The notes beneath the pieces were generated by a model, which made no database searches, was not told the DNA's origin, and was given only the letters and a program-made list of their open reading frames with translations. A stretch of 64,000 nt of DNA from Metellina segmentata (lineage: Eukaryota > Arthropoda > Arachnida > Araneae > Tetragnathidae): the NCBI GenBank assembly GCA_947359465.1, contig OX375872.1:18398018-18462017 (forward strand). Reading direction: 5' to 3'. This document shows positions 22,640-34,515 of the stretch, piece by piece; position 1 is the stretch's first letter, and every line of letters starts with the position of its first letter. Both the position numbers and the translations under genes were made by a program.

Positions 22640-23357
22640 AGCCACTGTGTGGCCAACATGGCGTTGTCCGTGACAGCTCCTGAGGTCAGGTGTTACCACT
22701 GCTCGCTAACTCCCGGTGATTGCTACGAATTCCCATTTAATATGCTTCGCAAACCAACACCACGGGCAACGCCGTGAAGGATTCGTCATTGTCAAATGCG
22801 GCCAAATTCGAATTGTGAAGAGATAAAATTGGCGTGACGTCACAATCTCTTGACAAACTATAAATATTTAATTGTAAAATTAAGGTATCGATCTACTGTA
22901 AATTTTCATTGCACGTGGCAGTTCTTTTCGTGGAATCCGGTGTGACCACTGCTCGTTAACGCTCGCCAACACCCGGTGATTTCTACGCATTCCCATTTGA
23001 CAAAACACGCTAGAGTCGGAAAAATTTAAATGGTTCCAAAGGCTAACGTCACACAATCTACTTACGTCTTTTTTCCTAGGGCAACCGAGGTCACAGAAAA
23101 AAAGGATGGAAAGATTGGTAAAATCAGTCTTTCTAAACTTTGAGTCCTTTCCTGAGTTGGTCACGTGACATCACAGAACTCGTTATGCGTCGGAGCCTGT
23201 ATTTTCCGTTAGCCTCGACCAAAGTCCGGATGATTCGAAAGACGGAAGGTGAAAAAACCTGGTTCCAAAGGCTGACGTCAGTGGGTAGATCGAAAATATC
23301 AAAATCGAGGGGTTTATTCCTTCCCCGGAACGGAAGAAAAGATGATGAAAAACTAAT
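22640..23357. other. Insert within the 97-bp array with internal duplications
   Basis: Two blocks repeat: 'accactgctcg(c/t)taac', 'cccggtgatt', 'attcccattt' at about 22690-22745 and 22945-23000; and 'tggttccaaaggct(a/g)acgtca' at about 23030 and 23260. It is less AT-rich than the array. Open frames (22880-23164 minus, 23140-23370 plus) show no family signature. It could be part of an unidentified element. Confidence 0.4.
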
Positions 23358-23525
23358 AAATTCATTTTAAAATGTTCTAGATTAAATTTTAAAATTCGGC
23401 CGCGATAGAAAAATCGCTAAAAATTCGGACTACCTGTGTGCCAAGTCTCATTATTGTAAGTCAAATAAAAATAGGACAGTCTATACATGCATGCACACAC
23501 ACAAACACTTTATTTTAAAATAGTA
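23358..23525 (+). mobile_element. LINE 3'-tail-like dispersed repeat, copy 2
   Basis: Diverged copy of 13432-13612, ending in 'cacacacacaaacacttta'. Both copies sit inside tandem arrays. Confidence 0.5.
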
Positions 23526-24310
23526 GATGTGAAATCATATGTGTGTTCTTTAAATGATTGTTTGGAAAGAAAGGTTTGATCAGTGTCTCGTTTATCCGTG
23601 AGATTTCAATTAACCTAAGAACTGTTTACGGAAAATGTTGTCTACCTATTAAAGGTTGGAAAGAAAGAGATATAGTCTGTATTTCGTTTATCCGCAAGAT
23701 TTTAATCAACCTATCAAATTTTATTGAAAAGGTCTGAGTTATTAAAGATTGCTTGGAAAGAATGATATGACCGGTGTCTCGTTAATCCATGAGATTTCAA
23801 TCAAAAAAAAAACTGTTTATGAAAAATGCCGTATACGTCATTAAAAGGATTGGGCTTGGGAAGAAAGGTATACTCACAGTTTAATATTTAATAACGAGAT
23901 TTCAATCGACCTAAAAACAGTTTAATGTAAACGTTTGAGTTATTAAAAATAATCCTTGGAAAGAACTATATGGACTGTTCCTTGTTTATCTGTGAGACTT
24001 CAATAAACCTTAAAATCTTTTATCGAAATTGTTGGAAAATGCTATCTGTGTCATTGAAATGAATGTTTGGAAAGAAAGATACGACTTCTGCCTTGTTTAT
24101 CCGTGAAATTTCAATTAACCTAAAAACTTTTTATCAAAAACGTCAGAATTTGTGTTATTGAACTGATTGTTTGGAAATAAAGATATGGACAGTATCTCGT
24201 TTAACCATCAGAATTCAATCAACCTAAAACTGTTATGGAAAACGTTGACTACGTTATTAAAGCGATTGAAATTGGAAATAAAGAGATAGTGTCACCGTTT
24301 TGCTTGGGAT

Positions 24311-24611
24311 AGATTCCACTCAACCAAAACACTTCATTTTACGTTTAGAGGCAATATTATAGACGAAATGGTACATAAATGTATTGCAATTTTATTTTAA
24401 AATTCCTTTTTGTGTGGCTAAGAAATTTTTCAAGAAATAACTGAATAAAATAATTACTAAGTTTCTTCCCTATATTGTCATTTGAATAATTCGTTTTTAA
24501 TTTACTGGCTTTACTATTAATCTGGTTGCATTAAGTTCTTTAAATTAGTGCAGCAAGAAATTCATTTCGACGTAGGTAGATATTTTAAATAACTTCGCAC
24601 TGGAGAATAGT
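24311..24611. other. Unique AT-rich DNA
   Basis: Nothing recognised between the array and the next SINE. Confidence 0.4.
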
Positions 24612-24868
24612 GACAGGCTATTCGGACGGTCCGGGATCAAAACCCGAGGACAACACCCCATGATTTTGAAACAAGGTCAGATGACGAGGTACCCCTTGAA
24701 ATGACACCCCACTCGCCAAATTTCCTCACCACGCTAACCGTCAGAACATTTGAGGCCACGGCAGATTTAACGTGTATCAACCCACTCTTTGAACAGGACG
24801 CTTCTTTGGTTGGATTCGAAGTCGCAACTCTCCGGTTATTTGCTATTCCAACCAGGTTACCACGGCCC
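24612..24868 (-). mobile_element. tRNA-derived SINE, antisense, nearly full body and head
   Basis: Runs from 'ggctattcgga' to 'ggttaccacggccc'. The antisense head includes 'ggttggattcgaagtcgcaa' with the B-box-like 'ggattcga'. The (acct)n tail is missing. Confidence 0.8.
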
Positions 24869-25440
24869 GAAATTCGTTTCGAAGGTGCCCAAATTAGAAT
24901 TATTTTTTTTTGCCAGATGAAGATCTGGACTTAGCAGCATTTAAGAAATTTTTCAATAAATGTTTATAGGGACACTACCACACTTCATCTTTATATGCAT
25001 TTACAATTCGCTGAAATCTAATTATTTCATAATAGAGTTACTATTAGATAACTTTCACTCTTTAGAGATATCGAGTAGCTGAATTGAATAAAGAGAATGG
25101 AACCAAATTTTGTATTTGAACTTGGGGACAACATGGGGAGATGTATTCTACGAAAAAAGAAGTTTTAGAACCAAATGTCACCAATAAGTGAATTTAGGCA
25201 CTGTTGGAATCGAAACAATCGAACTTTTGCATCAAACGCAGGTAAAATGGATTATGCAAAGGTCTGACTTATAAGCAAGAACCACGACTCTAATTAGAAC
25301 TAGATATGTGACGCATTGCAATAAAAAAACTGGCAACATACATTATTAAATATAGAGATTCAACTCACACGAAACAATCTTTTTTATTTAATCAAAATCA
25401 GTTGCCCGTTTACCGCATAGACCAATTTTAACCTATTGAA
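24869..25440. other. Unique AT-rich DNA
   Basis: Nothing recognised. Confidence 0.45.
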
Positions 25441-25735
25441 CTTTCTTGTGCACAACAAATTCCATCCGGTGTGCAGCTTGCTCAAAAGCTGAGCGAATTA
25501 ATGGGTTGCTCGTTCACGATTACCATTCCCTTTTAAGGTAAAATTAGCGGTATTGTCACAAATTGTATCCGGTGTGAAGCATGCTTTGCGGTTGAGTTTA
25601 ATGAGTTGGGTTGGATGTTCATAATTTCAAATCCCTTTTAGGTGGAATTAGTGGTGCTGTTGTCGAAATTGCATCCGTTATGAGGCATGCTTTAAAGATG
25701 AGCGTAATGAGTCGGGTCCGATGTTAATGTATACA
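25441..25735. repeat. About 105-bp tandem repeat, three copies
   Basis: 'aattg(c)atccggtgtg' recurs at about 25461, 25565 and 25671, each followed by 'gcatgctt' and 'gag..taatgagt(t/c)ggg'. Non-coding. Confidence 0.8.
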
Positions 25736-25909
25736 AACATTATGAAAAGTTATACACTTTTTTTAATCTTTGCTAATTTTTACTTCATCTAACATAGATT
25801 ACAGTTATTTCATGCAGCAATTGCGCTTCCACACCTTGAATCTCCTCTCTTATAGGGTAGGCGCAAGTGATATAGAACACCACGATGCAATTTGAAATGT
25901 AATTATCAG

Positions 25910-26691
25910 TAGGGCAACTTTTTTGTTGCAGTAAAAATGGGTAAAGTTGCATTTATCATTCCCCAAATCTGCATTTATGGAAATAAAGTTGCATTTATTT
26001 TTGATACACTAAATTCTCAAATAAAATATTCGTATAAAATGAAAAAAAAATTAAAAATATATTGACAATTTTAGTCGTGACTAACACTATTATAATACAT
26101 TCTTAAATACAGAAGAACGTTGAATGGCCGATCCCTGGCCAGTAATTTCTTTAACATTGAAAAACTGCGAAAGCCAGTCATATAATGAGCTATATTGGAT
26201 AGCGCCAAATCCTCTCGCTCAACATTGAGATTTTAAAATGTCATATCTACAAGGCGAACAACATATTGATGATCGACACTCACCTCGCAAACTCTGCAGT
26301 CGATTATGCAAGTTTCCTCTGCATTATCAAGACTGCCAACCAATGTATTAAAAATACTTCTTGCCATTTCACTTTCGTCTGTTAGGACAAACAGCTTCTT
26401 TCCGTTAACTTCTTGTTTGATCCGCAATACTTCGGCTTTCGCAAGATCAGACACACGTGATTTAGAGTTGGTTCAGAGGGCAAAAAATAAAATAGTAATT
26501 TCATAATTATTAATTTTAAGCTAAATTTTAAAAAGTTGCAGATGGTTGCATTTATGCAGAAAGTTGCATTTATGTTGCGGTTATAACTCACTTACAATGC
26601 AACCCATGTAGGAGGAATTTTGGTTTTAGTCCTTTACATACAGCGTAGAACATGTGAAAAAAAGTCGCATTTGTTGCAAAAAGTTGCCCTA
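25910..26691 (-). mobile_element. hAT-derived element with perfect 8-bp target duplication, copy 1
   Basis: The 782-bp element begins TAGGGCAACTTTTT and ends AAAAAGTTGCCCTA. It is flanked by identical 8-bp copies of ATTATCAG (25902-25909 and 26692-26699), as hAT insertion produces. The repeated subterminal word 'agttgcatttat' occurs near both ends. It carries a hAT transposase fragment on the minus strand. It is an internally deleted relative of the copy at 32171-32950. Confidence 0.92.
26233..26454 (-). pseudogene. hAT transposase fragment inside copy 1
   Basis: A 73-codon open frame reads GKKLFVLTDESEMARSIFNT, LVGSLDNAEETCIID and then a short tail. In hAT transposases this hydrophobic stretch ending in TDE/ADE-like residues, followed by 'NVLVG', surrounds the first catalytic Asp. 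Copy 2 retains the same block (about 32520-32690, minus) with changes. No other catalytic residues are preserved, so the element depends on a full-length relative elsewhere. Confidence 0.6.
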
Positions 26692-26772
26692 ATTATCAGT
26701 ATCTTTTTAAGATACTGCTCGGAAGATAACACATACACATTCTATTTTGAGCATCAGTCGAGATTCCGTTGT

Positions 26773-26997
26773 TTAGCCCTCCAAGTGGTTACGACAAGAT
26801 ATCTCGTTCATCGAGATCTTCCGAATTTTGTTAATGACGAGATATCACATCAACAAGATATTTGGATGACGGCGAGTTCGAGATCTGGTCTCTTTCTTTC
26901 CAGTGACGAGATACCTCGTTAGTCAATATTTGGTCAATTTTGACGAAATCCAACGAAAAACGAAGCACTTCGTCGAAACGAACACCAGGAAAGTTAA
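26773..26997. mobile_element. Palindromic TTAA-type MITE, moderately degraded
   Basis: Starts 'ttagccctccaagtggttac' (TTAA mutated to TTAG) and ends near TTAA at 26994-26997. The interior has several 'gacgagatatc' modules. It lies 82 bp from the hAT copy. Confidence 0.75.
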
Positions 26998-28084
26998 GAC
27001 CATACAAAATAAGATTACGCGAAAAAATACCAAATCGGTTTCTTTAGCTGCGAAGAAAAGAAAACCCACTTAAGTTAAGACGATAATCGAAACAATTATC
27101 TTGAAGTCGTGACCAATTTAAACCACTAATACATTACTGGCTAATTTATTTTGTCGGAGAGTTTTCTACAAGTACCAAGTGTTGATTGAGTCCAAGTACA
27201 TTGACTTCATTACCATCACTAAAATAAACAAATCAATTAAAAGCACGGGGATTAATTACCACCCAATTAGTGTTTTGTAATTCAATTGGTAGTAAGAGGG
27301 TTGGAAGTGTAAATGTTTAGATATAAACTTCAAAAGATCGGAGTTTGAGTTCAACTGCTGCATTTAATGATATATTGGATAATGGCGAAATTAAATTGGA
27401 TTCCAGATATGACGATAGTACCAATTGGATTGCGACTAATCACCTCAAACTCTCAACGACTTCGTTAACTGAAGCAATGTTTGCATTTAGTTATGTAAAG
27501 TAAATAAAATTTCGACTATGGAATATAATTTCGGATCAGTTGATTTGTCGCTCTACAGTCAGAAGATTAATTGAACCCAGATCATCACGGAAGAATGCAC
27601 GAAATTTCTAAAACTCCAATAAAGTTTAATGTTGAAAAACTTGTGTACTGTTATTATTTAGATCTGTCACATACATACGACATGTCTTAATCAACACGGG
27701 AACAATTAAATTTACACATTCTGTCAAATTAGTATTATAGTAAACTTCTGTTCATTTCTTTAGCTTGTACTGATTTGTTTGGGTATTGAATAAATTAAAT
27801 ATAATATTCAGCTGGAAGGTTAAGGAATTTTCCACAATCTGAGTTAATCATTCATTGGCAGAGGCGATAAGAAGGATTGGGAGTTGACGAAACTATGATC
27901 ATCTATGATTCATGGTTTTACTTATAAGAACCATTTCCCCGGGAGAGCTTCTCAACTTTCTAGATATTGACACCCTAAAGGTGTTGTCCGATTTATAGCC
28001 AGAGATGTTCTGTGTAACACTTATTTACTTATGTGCCACTCATAAGGGGATAATGTAGAAAATTAACGCGCAGTGATACAGGAT
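26998..28084. other. Unique AT-rich DNA
   Basis: About 1.1 kb with no recognised gene, repeat or strong open frame. Confidence 0.5.
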
Positions 28085-29865
28085 ACCAAAGCATATCTTT
28101 GTTCTCATCTCTACTATTTCAGTCTCTTTTCTCAACCTCCCTTATATTTACCTATATCCTTTCTCTGTCCCTAAACTACCATGTATCTCTTACCTATCTC
28201 TTCTTTATGCTACTGTTTTTTTCTCTCTCATTGCTTTCATGCGTCTCTTTTTACCTATTTCGTCTCTTTCAAAATTATCTCGAATTACTCTTTACCTGTT
28301 TCCTCTCTTCGACACGCGAACTCTCCCTTAAAGCTCCATTTAATCTCTTTTAACTCTCAAAGCTGTATCTAGCTAAAATTTTTACTCTATATTTATATCA
28401 AAACTCACAAGAATTGCTCTTCACCTATCACCTTCCTCTTCGTCACTCTATCTCCATAAACTCCTAAGAATCATTACTCCCCCATCTCCTCCTATTCGTC
28501 AATCGACATCTATTTGAAAACTCCCAAGAATCACTCCTCACTCTTCTGCTCCCTTCGCCAATATCTCCTCTCTTTCTCTCCACTAAACTCCTAAGAATCA
28601 ATCTTCACCCACCTCAACCCTACGTCACTATCTCTCTCAAAACTTACGAGAATCTCTCTCACTCATCATTCATATCCTCTCTACATTACTATCTTCCTCT
28701 CAATGCTCACATGCATTTCTCTTTTTACTCATCATTACTCCTATATTTTATCTTCGTCACTCTATTTATTTCTCTCAAACTCTAATAATACATTTTTAAA
28801 CATCGGAACTCTTCGTCTCTCTCTCTCTCTCTAATTTTCCATCCATCTCTTTTTACCTATATATTTTCTCCGTCTCTCTTTCAGAACTCCCAAACATCTA
28901 TTTTCTCCCATTCTCCTATATTCGTCACTATCCCAAAGCCCTATTCAGCTCTTTTTACCTCAATATCCTCTACTTTTATCTATGAAAGCTCTCCCCCATC
29001 TCTTCGCATCTATCTCCTCTACTCTTCACTCTCCCGCACTCAAAGCTCCCAATAATATCTTTTCATCTCTATCGCCTTTCCGTCTCTTAAAAAGCCCCAT
29101 AAATCTATTTTACTCATTTCTGCATCTCTCTCATAACTTCCAAGAACTGCTTTTCACCCACCTCTTTTTTTCGTCTCTTTCTCTCTCTGTGTCTCAAAGT
29201 TCCGACGCATCTCTTTTTATTCATCAATACTTTTATATTCTCTCTTTGTCACTACGTTTCTCTCTATAAAAGCTTATGAATCTTTTTTCACATATTTACT
29301 CTATTCGTAAGTCTCTCACTCAAAGCTATGAATTATCTCTTTTCACCTCAATCCCCCCCCATCTCAGTCTCTCTCTCAAAGCTCCATCTACGCATAATTG
29401 CTCTTTTATATCCTCTCTTTTTATAAAAATTTCGCTCGAAGCTTCAGTGTATCTCTTTACCCATATCTTCTCTTTGTCTAATTCAAAATTCTGCCAAGCC
29501 TCTTTTCAAATATCTAGCTCAATTTGTCACTCACTCTCAAAGCTCCTAATAAGAATTTTTTACCAATCTCCTCTTTGTCTATCTCTCTCTTAAAGCTCCC
29601 AAGTCCTCCTCCATCTCTTTTTACTTATCTCCACCTCTCTACAAAAGCACCCAAGGATCTCTTTTCATCAATCGCCTCTCTTTGTTGCCCTTTTCTATGT
29701 CTCTCTCAAGCTGCAATTATACCCTTTTCCCCATCTCGACCACCCCCTGTCTCTCTCGAAGCTCTAAGGCATATCTTTTTACCATCCACATAAACTCAAT
29801 CTCTCTCTCACAACGATGCCAAGTCTATCTTTCCTCCATATCTTATCCTCTCTCGTTGATATCAC
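28085..29865 (+). repeat. Pyrimidine-rich tandem array, about 1.8 kb
   Basis: Degenerate units of about 50-60 bp have the core 'tctctttttacctat(c)tcct' and 'ctctctcaaagctcccaaga'. The + strand is overwhelmingly C and T throughout. It contains a pure (TC)n tract near 28815-28835. Open frames here (for example 28099-28353 and 29276-29593) are Ser/Leu/Phe-rich artefacts of the composition. Confidence 0.9.
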
Positions 29866-30043
29866 CTTCCATGTTAAGGCCATGGACCCACCTGTCCTCC
29901 CTGAATCTAAAGGGTTGCTGGTGGGACTATCACGTGACCGTCGGCACACCATCCAGTGTCAAGGTATATGATATTCTGGGAGGGGTCATTTCTTTCTCTG
30001 TAAAATTAACGATATACGTAACAGTCCGTACGCTTGAATTGTT
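29866..30043. other. Short less AT-rich unique segment
   Basis: Sits between the pyrimidine array and the TTAA element. Nothing recognised. Confidence 0.35.
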
Positions 30044-30047
30044 TTAA

Positions 30048-31231
30048 CTCTCTGAAAGTTAACGGATTTGGGAGTGTAGTGTTGTCTAGCCTCACAACAC
30101 ACTTAACCTTTAGACTACTGCCGATACAGCAGTTGTACCTTGAAAATTATAAGAATCGCGGCAGTTATATCTATAGTTGTATTCAAAAGGTTAATAACCA
30201 CTATTTATGAGGATTGAGTAGATTCTTCTAACTTTTAGAAACATTTGATTGGTCCTTTCCTCAGAATAGAATCCTTTTGAGTGATATTGGTTCTTTTCTT
30301 GGAATAAAATTCTTTGCAATGGTTCCGTCGGTCCTTCATTGGAACATAATGCTTTGGAAAGATTATGACAATCATTTCCTTATAATGTAGTTGATATAGC
30401 CCATAGGATATAATTAGCTTAGGAAATATTTTATCGGCTTTTTCCTTAGAATAGAATCCCTCGAAAATATTTTATTGGTACTTTCCTTAGAATAAAATCT
30501 TTTGGATCTATAGGTTCTTCCCCTCATATAATAAAATCATTTCAAAATATAATATGGGTATTTTTCTTAGAATACAATAATTTGGAAAGAATATATCGGT
30601 TTTCCTTTAAAATAAAAATCTTCGGAAAGATACTATTGACCCTATCCTTGAAAAATAATTCTTCAGAACAGTTCCAGTTAGAAAGGATATTTCCTTAGAA
30701 TACAATCCTCTGGAAAGATCGCATAGGTTATTTCCTTAATACATAATCCTTTGCAAAGGTACCTTTGGCATTTACCGTGGAATATAATGCTTTGGAAATG
30801 CTACATTTGTACTTTCCTAAGAATAAAATTCTTTCGAAATATTGTAGATATTCTTTTCTCAGATTTTTTAAAACATTAGTTTAGAAATATACAATTACTC
30901 ATTTCCTTACAACAGAATAATTTGGATAGATTATACTGTTTTTATTCAAATGGGGATATTCTACTGGCCCTTTTTGCAGAATATGCTTAGGAAATTTTCT
31001 ATTCATTATTTCCTTAGAATTGAATCCTCTGGAAAGATTCTAAAGGTATTTTCCTCAAAATATAATACTTTGGAAAGAATATAGTATATTTTTGACATTT
31101 CCTGAGGATTGAATCTTTTGGGAATATATGTAATAATATATATTGGTCAATTAATTCCAAATTGGTCAGACGTCATGCGAGGAAAATTTCATATTACAAG
31201 GTAGAATTATGCACGTAAGCCCCTCAGAGGG
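30048..31231 (-). mobile_element. TTAA-flanked minisatellite element, full length
   Basis: Exact TTAA sits at both edges (30044-30047 and 31232-31235). The left terminus reads ctctctgaaagttaacgg then 'gtgtagtgttg'; the right terminus reads 'taagcccctcagaggg'. Both match, inverted, the termini of the copy at 56842-57637. The interior is about 20 degenerate units of the 42-bp repeat, antisense. A side motif 'gccgatacagcagttgtacc' (30120-30140) recurs at 49500-49580. No protein coding. Confidence 0.8.
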
Positions 31232-31235
31232 TTAA

Positions 31236-31849
31236 ATTACAAAATAAATTTGGATCGAATTATTGAGAATAAGAAGAAAAAACTGGGACAGCAAATAGTA
31301 AAAAGCCCCATTTTCAATTTCGCACTTTAAAATTGTTTTATAAGAAAATACGCGACATAAATTTGACTTCAAAAATAGGGAAAAATACTTTGGGAAAATG
31401 CCACTCCAACTGTTAATAAAGACATTTTACATCTATTTTATACTTATATGCGATAGCTTTAGTATGCATTGATGCATTTAAACTACGGATTCTTCAGAAC
31501 TTCCTCGACAGCAATTTTTTTGAAAGTGAAAAATCAAAAATGATTTCTTTTCGGGCAGAATATGTAATGTTCAATTTCTAAGGCTCGTGCGCAATTTCTT
31601 TAGAAAACCCACAAAAACGATTTTTGTTTTTCTATTGAAATATTTCCGACCTTTTCGTTGTTTTTCACCTTTCTAGACTTCACAGGTTTGAATATATTGG
31701 CAATAGCATTTTACAGAAATTCCAAAACAGTCTACAACAATCCAAAGAATTTGTGGAAAATAAAAGCTTGAACAGCATTTTAAAAAGCAGTGTAATGCTT
31801 CTTGGAAAATATAGAGAAATAATCTCGTATTCTGTGTAGCTTACTGAGT
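31236..31849. other. Unique AT-rich DNA
   Basis: Nothing recognised. Confidence 0.45.
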
Positions 31850-33480
31850 TTTTAGGTATGTGGTTTAGTAATTTGTTATGTATATAGTGGCATGCTTATC
31901 GAGCAGGAATAACTCTAAATTTGATCTTTGGAGTTTGCATAATGTTAACGTTTCAGGTACGTGATTTATTCAGTGATTGGTTAAATAAAATGCTAAGCTT
32001 TGAAAGTGGGCGTTATCTAAATTTGTTCTTTAGAATATGTAGCCTCTTACGTGATTTACTGTGTGATTGGTTAAATAGTGTTATGGTTTGCAAGTTGGCG
32101 TTATCTAAGTTTGATCTTTGCAATTTGCAACCTGTTAACATTTTAGATACGTGATTTATTATGTGATTGGTAGGGCAACTTTTTTGATGCAGTAAAAATG
32201 GGCAAAGTACCATTTATCATTCCCTAAAGTTGCATTTATGGAAATAAAGTTGCATTTAATTTTGATGCACTAAATTCTCAAATAAATTATTCGTAAAAAA
32301 TGACAAAAATTCAAACTATATTTACAATTTTAGTCGTGTACAACAGTATTATAATACATACTGAAATACAGAAGAAAAATTGAATGGCCGATCCTTGGCC
32401 AGTAATTTTTTTTAACATTGAAAACCTGCGCCTGCCGGTGTTATATAATGTGTTGTATCGGATAGTAGAAGCGCAAAATCCTTTCGCTCAACGTTCAGAG
32501 ATTTTAAAACGGCATCTACAAGGCGAATAACATATTGATGATCGACACTCACCTCGCAAACTCCGCAGTTACGCAAGTTTTCTCAGGATTATCAAGAGTG
32601 CCAACCAATGTGTTAAAATACTTCTTGCCATTTATTTCACTTTCGTCTGTTAGGACGAACACCTTCTTACCATGAACTTGTTTGATTCACAATAACTTCA
32701 GCTTTTGCAAGATGAGACACACGTGATCGAAGGGTTGATTCAGAGAGCAAAAAATGAAATAGTAATTTGTTATTCATTAATTTTTAACTATATTTTAAAA
32801 AGTTGCAGGTCGTTGCATTTATGCAAAAAGTTGCATTTATGTTGCGGTTATAACTCACTTACTATACACCCCATTTAGGAGGAATTTTGGTTTTAGTACT
32901 TTACATGATCGCGTGAAAAAAAGTTGCATTTGTTGCAAAAAGTTGCCCTAGTGATTGGTTAAACAGTGCTATGTTTGTCAAGTAGGCACATTACCTCTAA
33001 GTTTGATCGATGGGGTTCGCTATCTGTTAATATTTTGAATGTGATTTCTTGGGATTGGTTATATACTGTGCTATTCTTTGCAATTGGCCGTTCTCTCTAA
33101 GTTTGATCTTTGGAATCAGCAACCAAAGGGTTAGGTATTTGATTTCTTTGTGATTTGTTATATAGTCATGTGTCAAGTGAACAGTATCAGTATCTTCAAA
33201 TTTAGTGTTTGGACTTCGAAACGTAAGGTTCTATGTATGTGATTTATGGTCTGATTTATCTTATGTACTACTATGTGCTTGTTAAGTAGACATAATCTTC
33301 AAGTTTAGTCCTTCTGGTTATATGTTGCTAAAATAGTGTGTATACAAGTATCTTACGCATACGAAAACACTTTAAAACATTTCGGAACAAACAAAAGTTG
33401 ATTGATTTATCATATTGTAATTTGGAGTTGTGTGTGTTAAGTGTTAGATACTTATGTATACAGTATGTAATAAAAGTCAT
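31850..33480. repeat. About 100-bp tandem array split by a hAT copy
   Basis: Units contain 'tacgtgattta', 'gtgtgattggttaaatagtg', 'ggcgttatct' and 'aagtttgatctttgga'. Three to four units precede and about four degenerate units follow the hAT element at 32171-32950. The short open frames 31921-32154 (+) and 32013-32213 (-) are array artefacts. Confidence 0.88.
32171..32950 (-). mobile_element. hAT-derived element with perfect 8-bp target duplication, copy 2
   Basis: This 780-bp element has the same TAGGGCAACTTTTT...AAAAAGTTGCCCTA termini as copy 1. It is flanked by identical GTGATTGG (32163-32170 and 32951-32958). The target word is part of the surrounding array consensus (gtgattggttaaa), so unoccupied array units show the pre-insertion sequence. 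The internal transposase fragment on the minus strand is recognisable (GKKVFVLTDESE, FNTLVGTLDNPE) but has stops. Confidence 0.93.
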
Positions 33481-33509
33481 TTTGAAATTGTATTATTTAT
33501 AAGCCACAT

Positions 33510-33717
33510 AAGCACTTCAAGTGCTTTCGACGATCGATCTCTTCCATGCAGATCTGACCAATTTTGTAACGATAAGATGTCACCAAGATATTGACGTTTT
33601 TTTGATGATGACAAAATCAGGATTTGTTCAGATTTCTTCTAATGACTAGATATTTCGCAGATCAAGATCTTGTTCATTTTTAATGACGATATATCTCGTC
33701 GAACAAACACCAGGTGG
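33510..33717. mobile_element. Palindromic TTAA-type MITE, degraded
   Basis: 'cacttcaagtgctttcgacg' starts the copy and 'tatatctcgtcgaacaaaca' ends it. TTAA sites are lost. Confidence 0.7.
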
Positions 33718-34300
33718 GGCGAAAGACACGGATTGAAATGGACGTGTGTAACTTCATAAGGATGTGAATTCTAAAGTCGATTTCTTACGATTTGTCATAA
33801 AATATGGCAATCAAAACATAATCATAGTAATATAAGTAAATATAATCATAACTGTATGCACTGGTATAGAAGATAAGCAGGAAAATACTGTAAGTACTGA
33901 ATATACGTCTCTTAACTGTTCAGCTCTTAACTGTTCCACTTGAAATTTTGCAGTATGTCGGGCAGTCTTTTTATCGTGAAAAAAAAGGGTAAACGATAGA
34001 TCACATTTTAATATTTTTACAACCAAACACTCATACATTTCCTCAAACATTACTTTATACAGGCGAAACCTACATTTCTGAACGCAGTAAAACGCCAATC
34101 ACTTTCTTTTTGCTTAAGATTGCATGTATTTGATAAATCCTGGCAACCAACTACCACTTAACTCCGCAAAGCAGGGTTAACAGGTGGATGCGAAATTATG
34201 ATAATTGATATACGTACATGTTTTTAAATTATTTGATCGTATAGTTTGGTTAGTAAAACCCCCGAAGCAGTAATTTTAGAGGTAAAAAGGAAAATCCCCC
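33718..34300. other. Unique AT-rich DNA
   Basis: Contains a 95-codon open frame on the minus strand (33811-34098) without recognisable motifs; likely chance. Confidence 0.4.
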
Positions 34301-34304
34301 TTAA

Positions 34305-34515
34305 CCCTACAAGTTTCGATGAGATATCTCGTCCATCAAGATCTGATCAATTTTTCTAATGACGAGATATCGCATCCATCAAGATTCAAGTAATTTTTCT
34401 TCTGACGAGATATATCGTCATCATGATATTGCCGTCTTCTCTATTGATGAGAACAAGTTCTGGTTCGTTTTCTTCTAAATGACGAGATACCACTTCTAGA
34501 CAATAACCAAACGGG
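34305..34515. mobile_element. Palindromic TTAA-type MITE, reference copy
   Basis: This 211-bp element has exact TTAA at both edges (34301-34304 and 34516-34519). It starts CCCTACAAGTTTCGATGAGA and ends AATAACCAAACGGG, so the outer bases are CCC...GGG. The body is four repeats of a palindromic module (gacgagatatctcgtc, then 'catcaagatctg(g)tcaatttt'), giving extensive self-complementarity. TTAA targets with CCC termini are the hallmark of piggyBac-type transposition. No transposase is encoded. Confidence 0.82.

Larger units (their letters stand above)
22311..24310. repeat. About 97-bp tandem array, interrupted
   Basis: Units of roughly 97 bp carry 'ttggaaagaaagatatg', 'ctcgtttatccgtgagattt', 'caatcaacctaaaaactgtt' and 'gag(t)tattaaaa'. 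About three units lie at 22311-22640 and about eight at 23540-24260. The interruption (22640-23525) holds unrelated repeats and a LINE-tail-like fragment. Non-coding. Confidence 0.85.

Noticed and set aside
22880..23370. Overlapping 94- and 76-codon frames
   Set aside because: They lie in an internally duplicated repeat and the two strands mirror each other; no family signature.
28099..30047. A run of 84-121-codon frames on the + strand that looks like a gene cluster
   Set aside because: Ser/Leu/Phe/Pro-rich products of a pyrimidine-only tandem array; every frame is open because stop codons need purines.
33811..34098. 95-codon minus-strand frame
   Set aside because: No motif, AT-rich, not supported by context.
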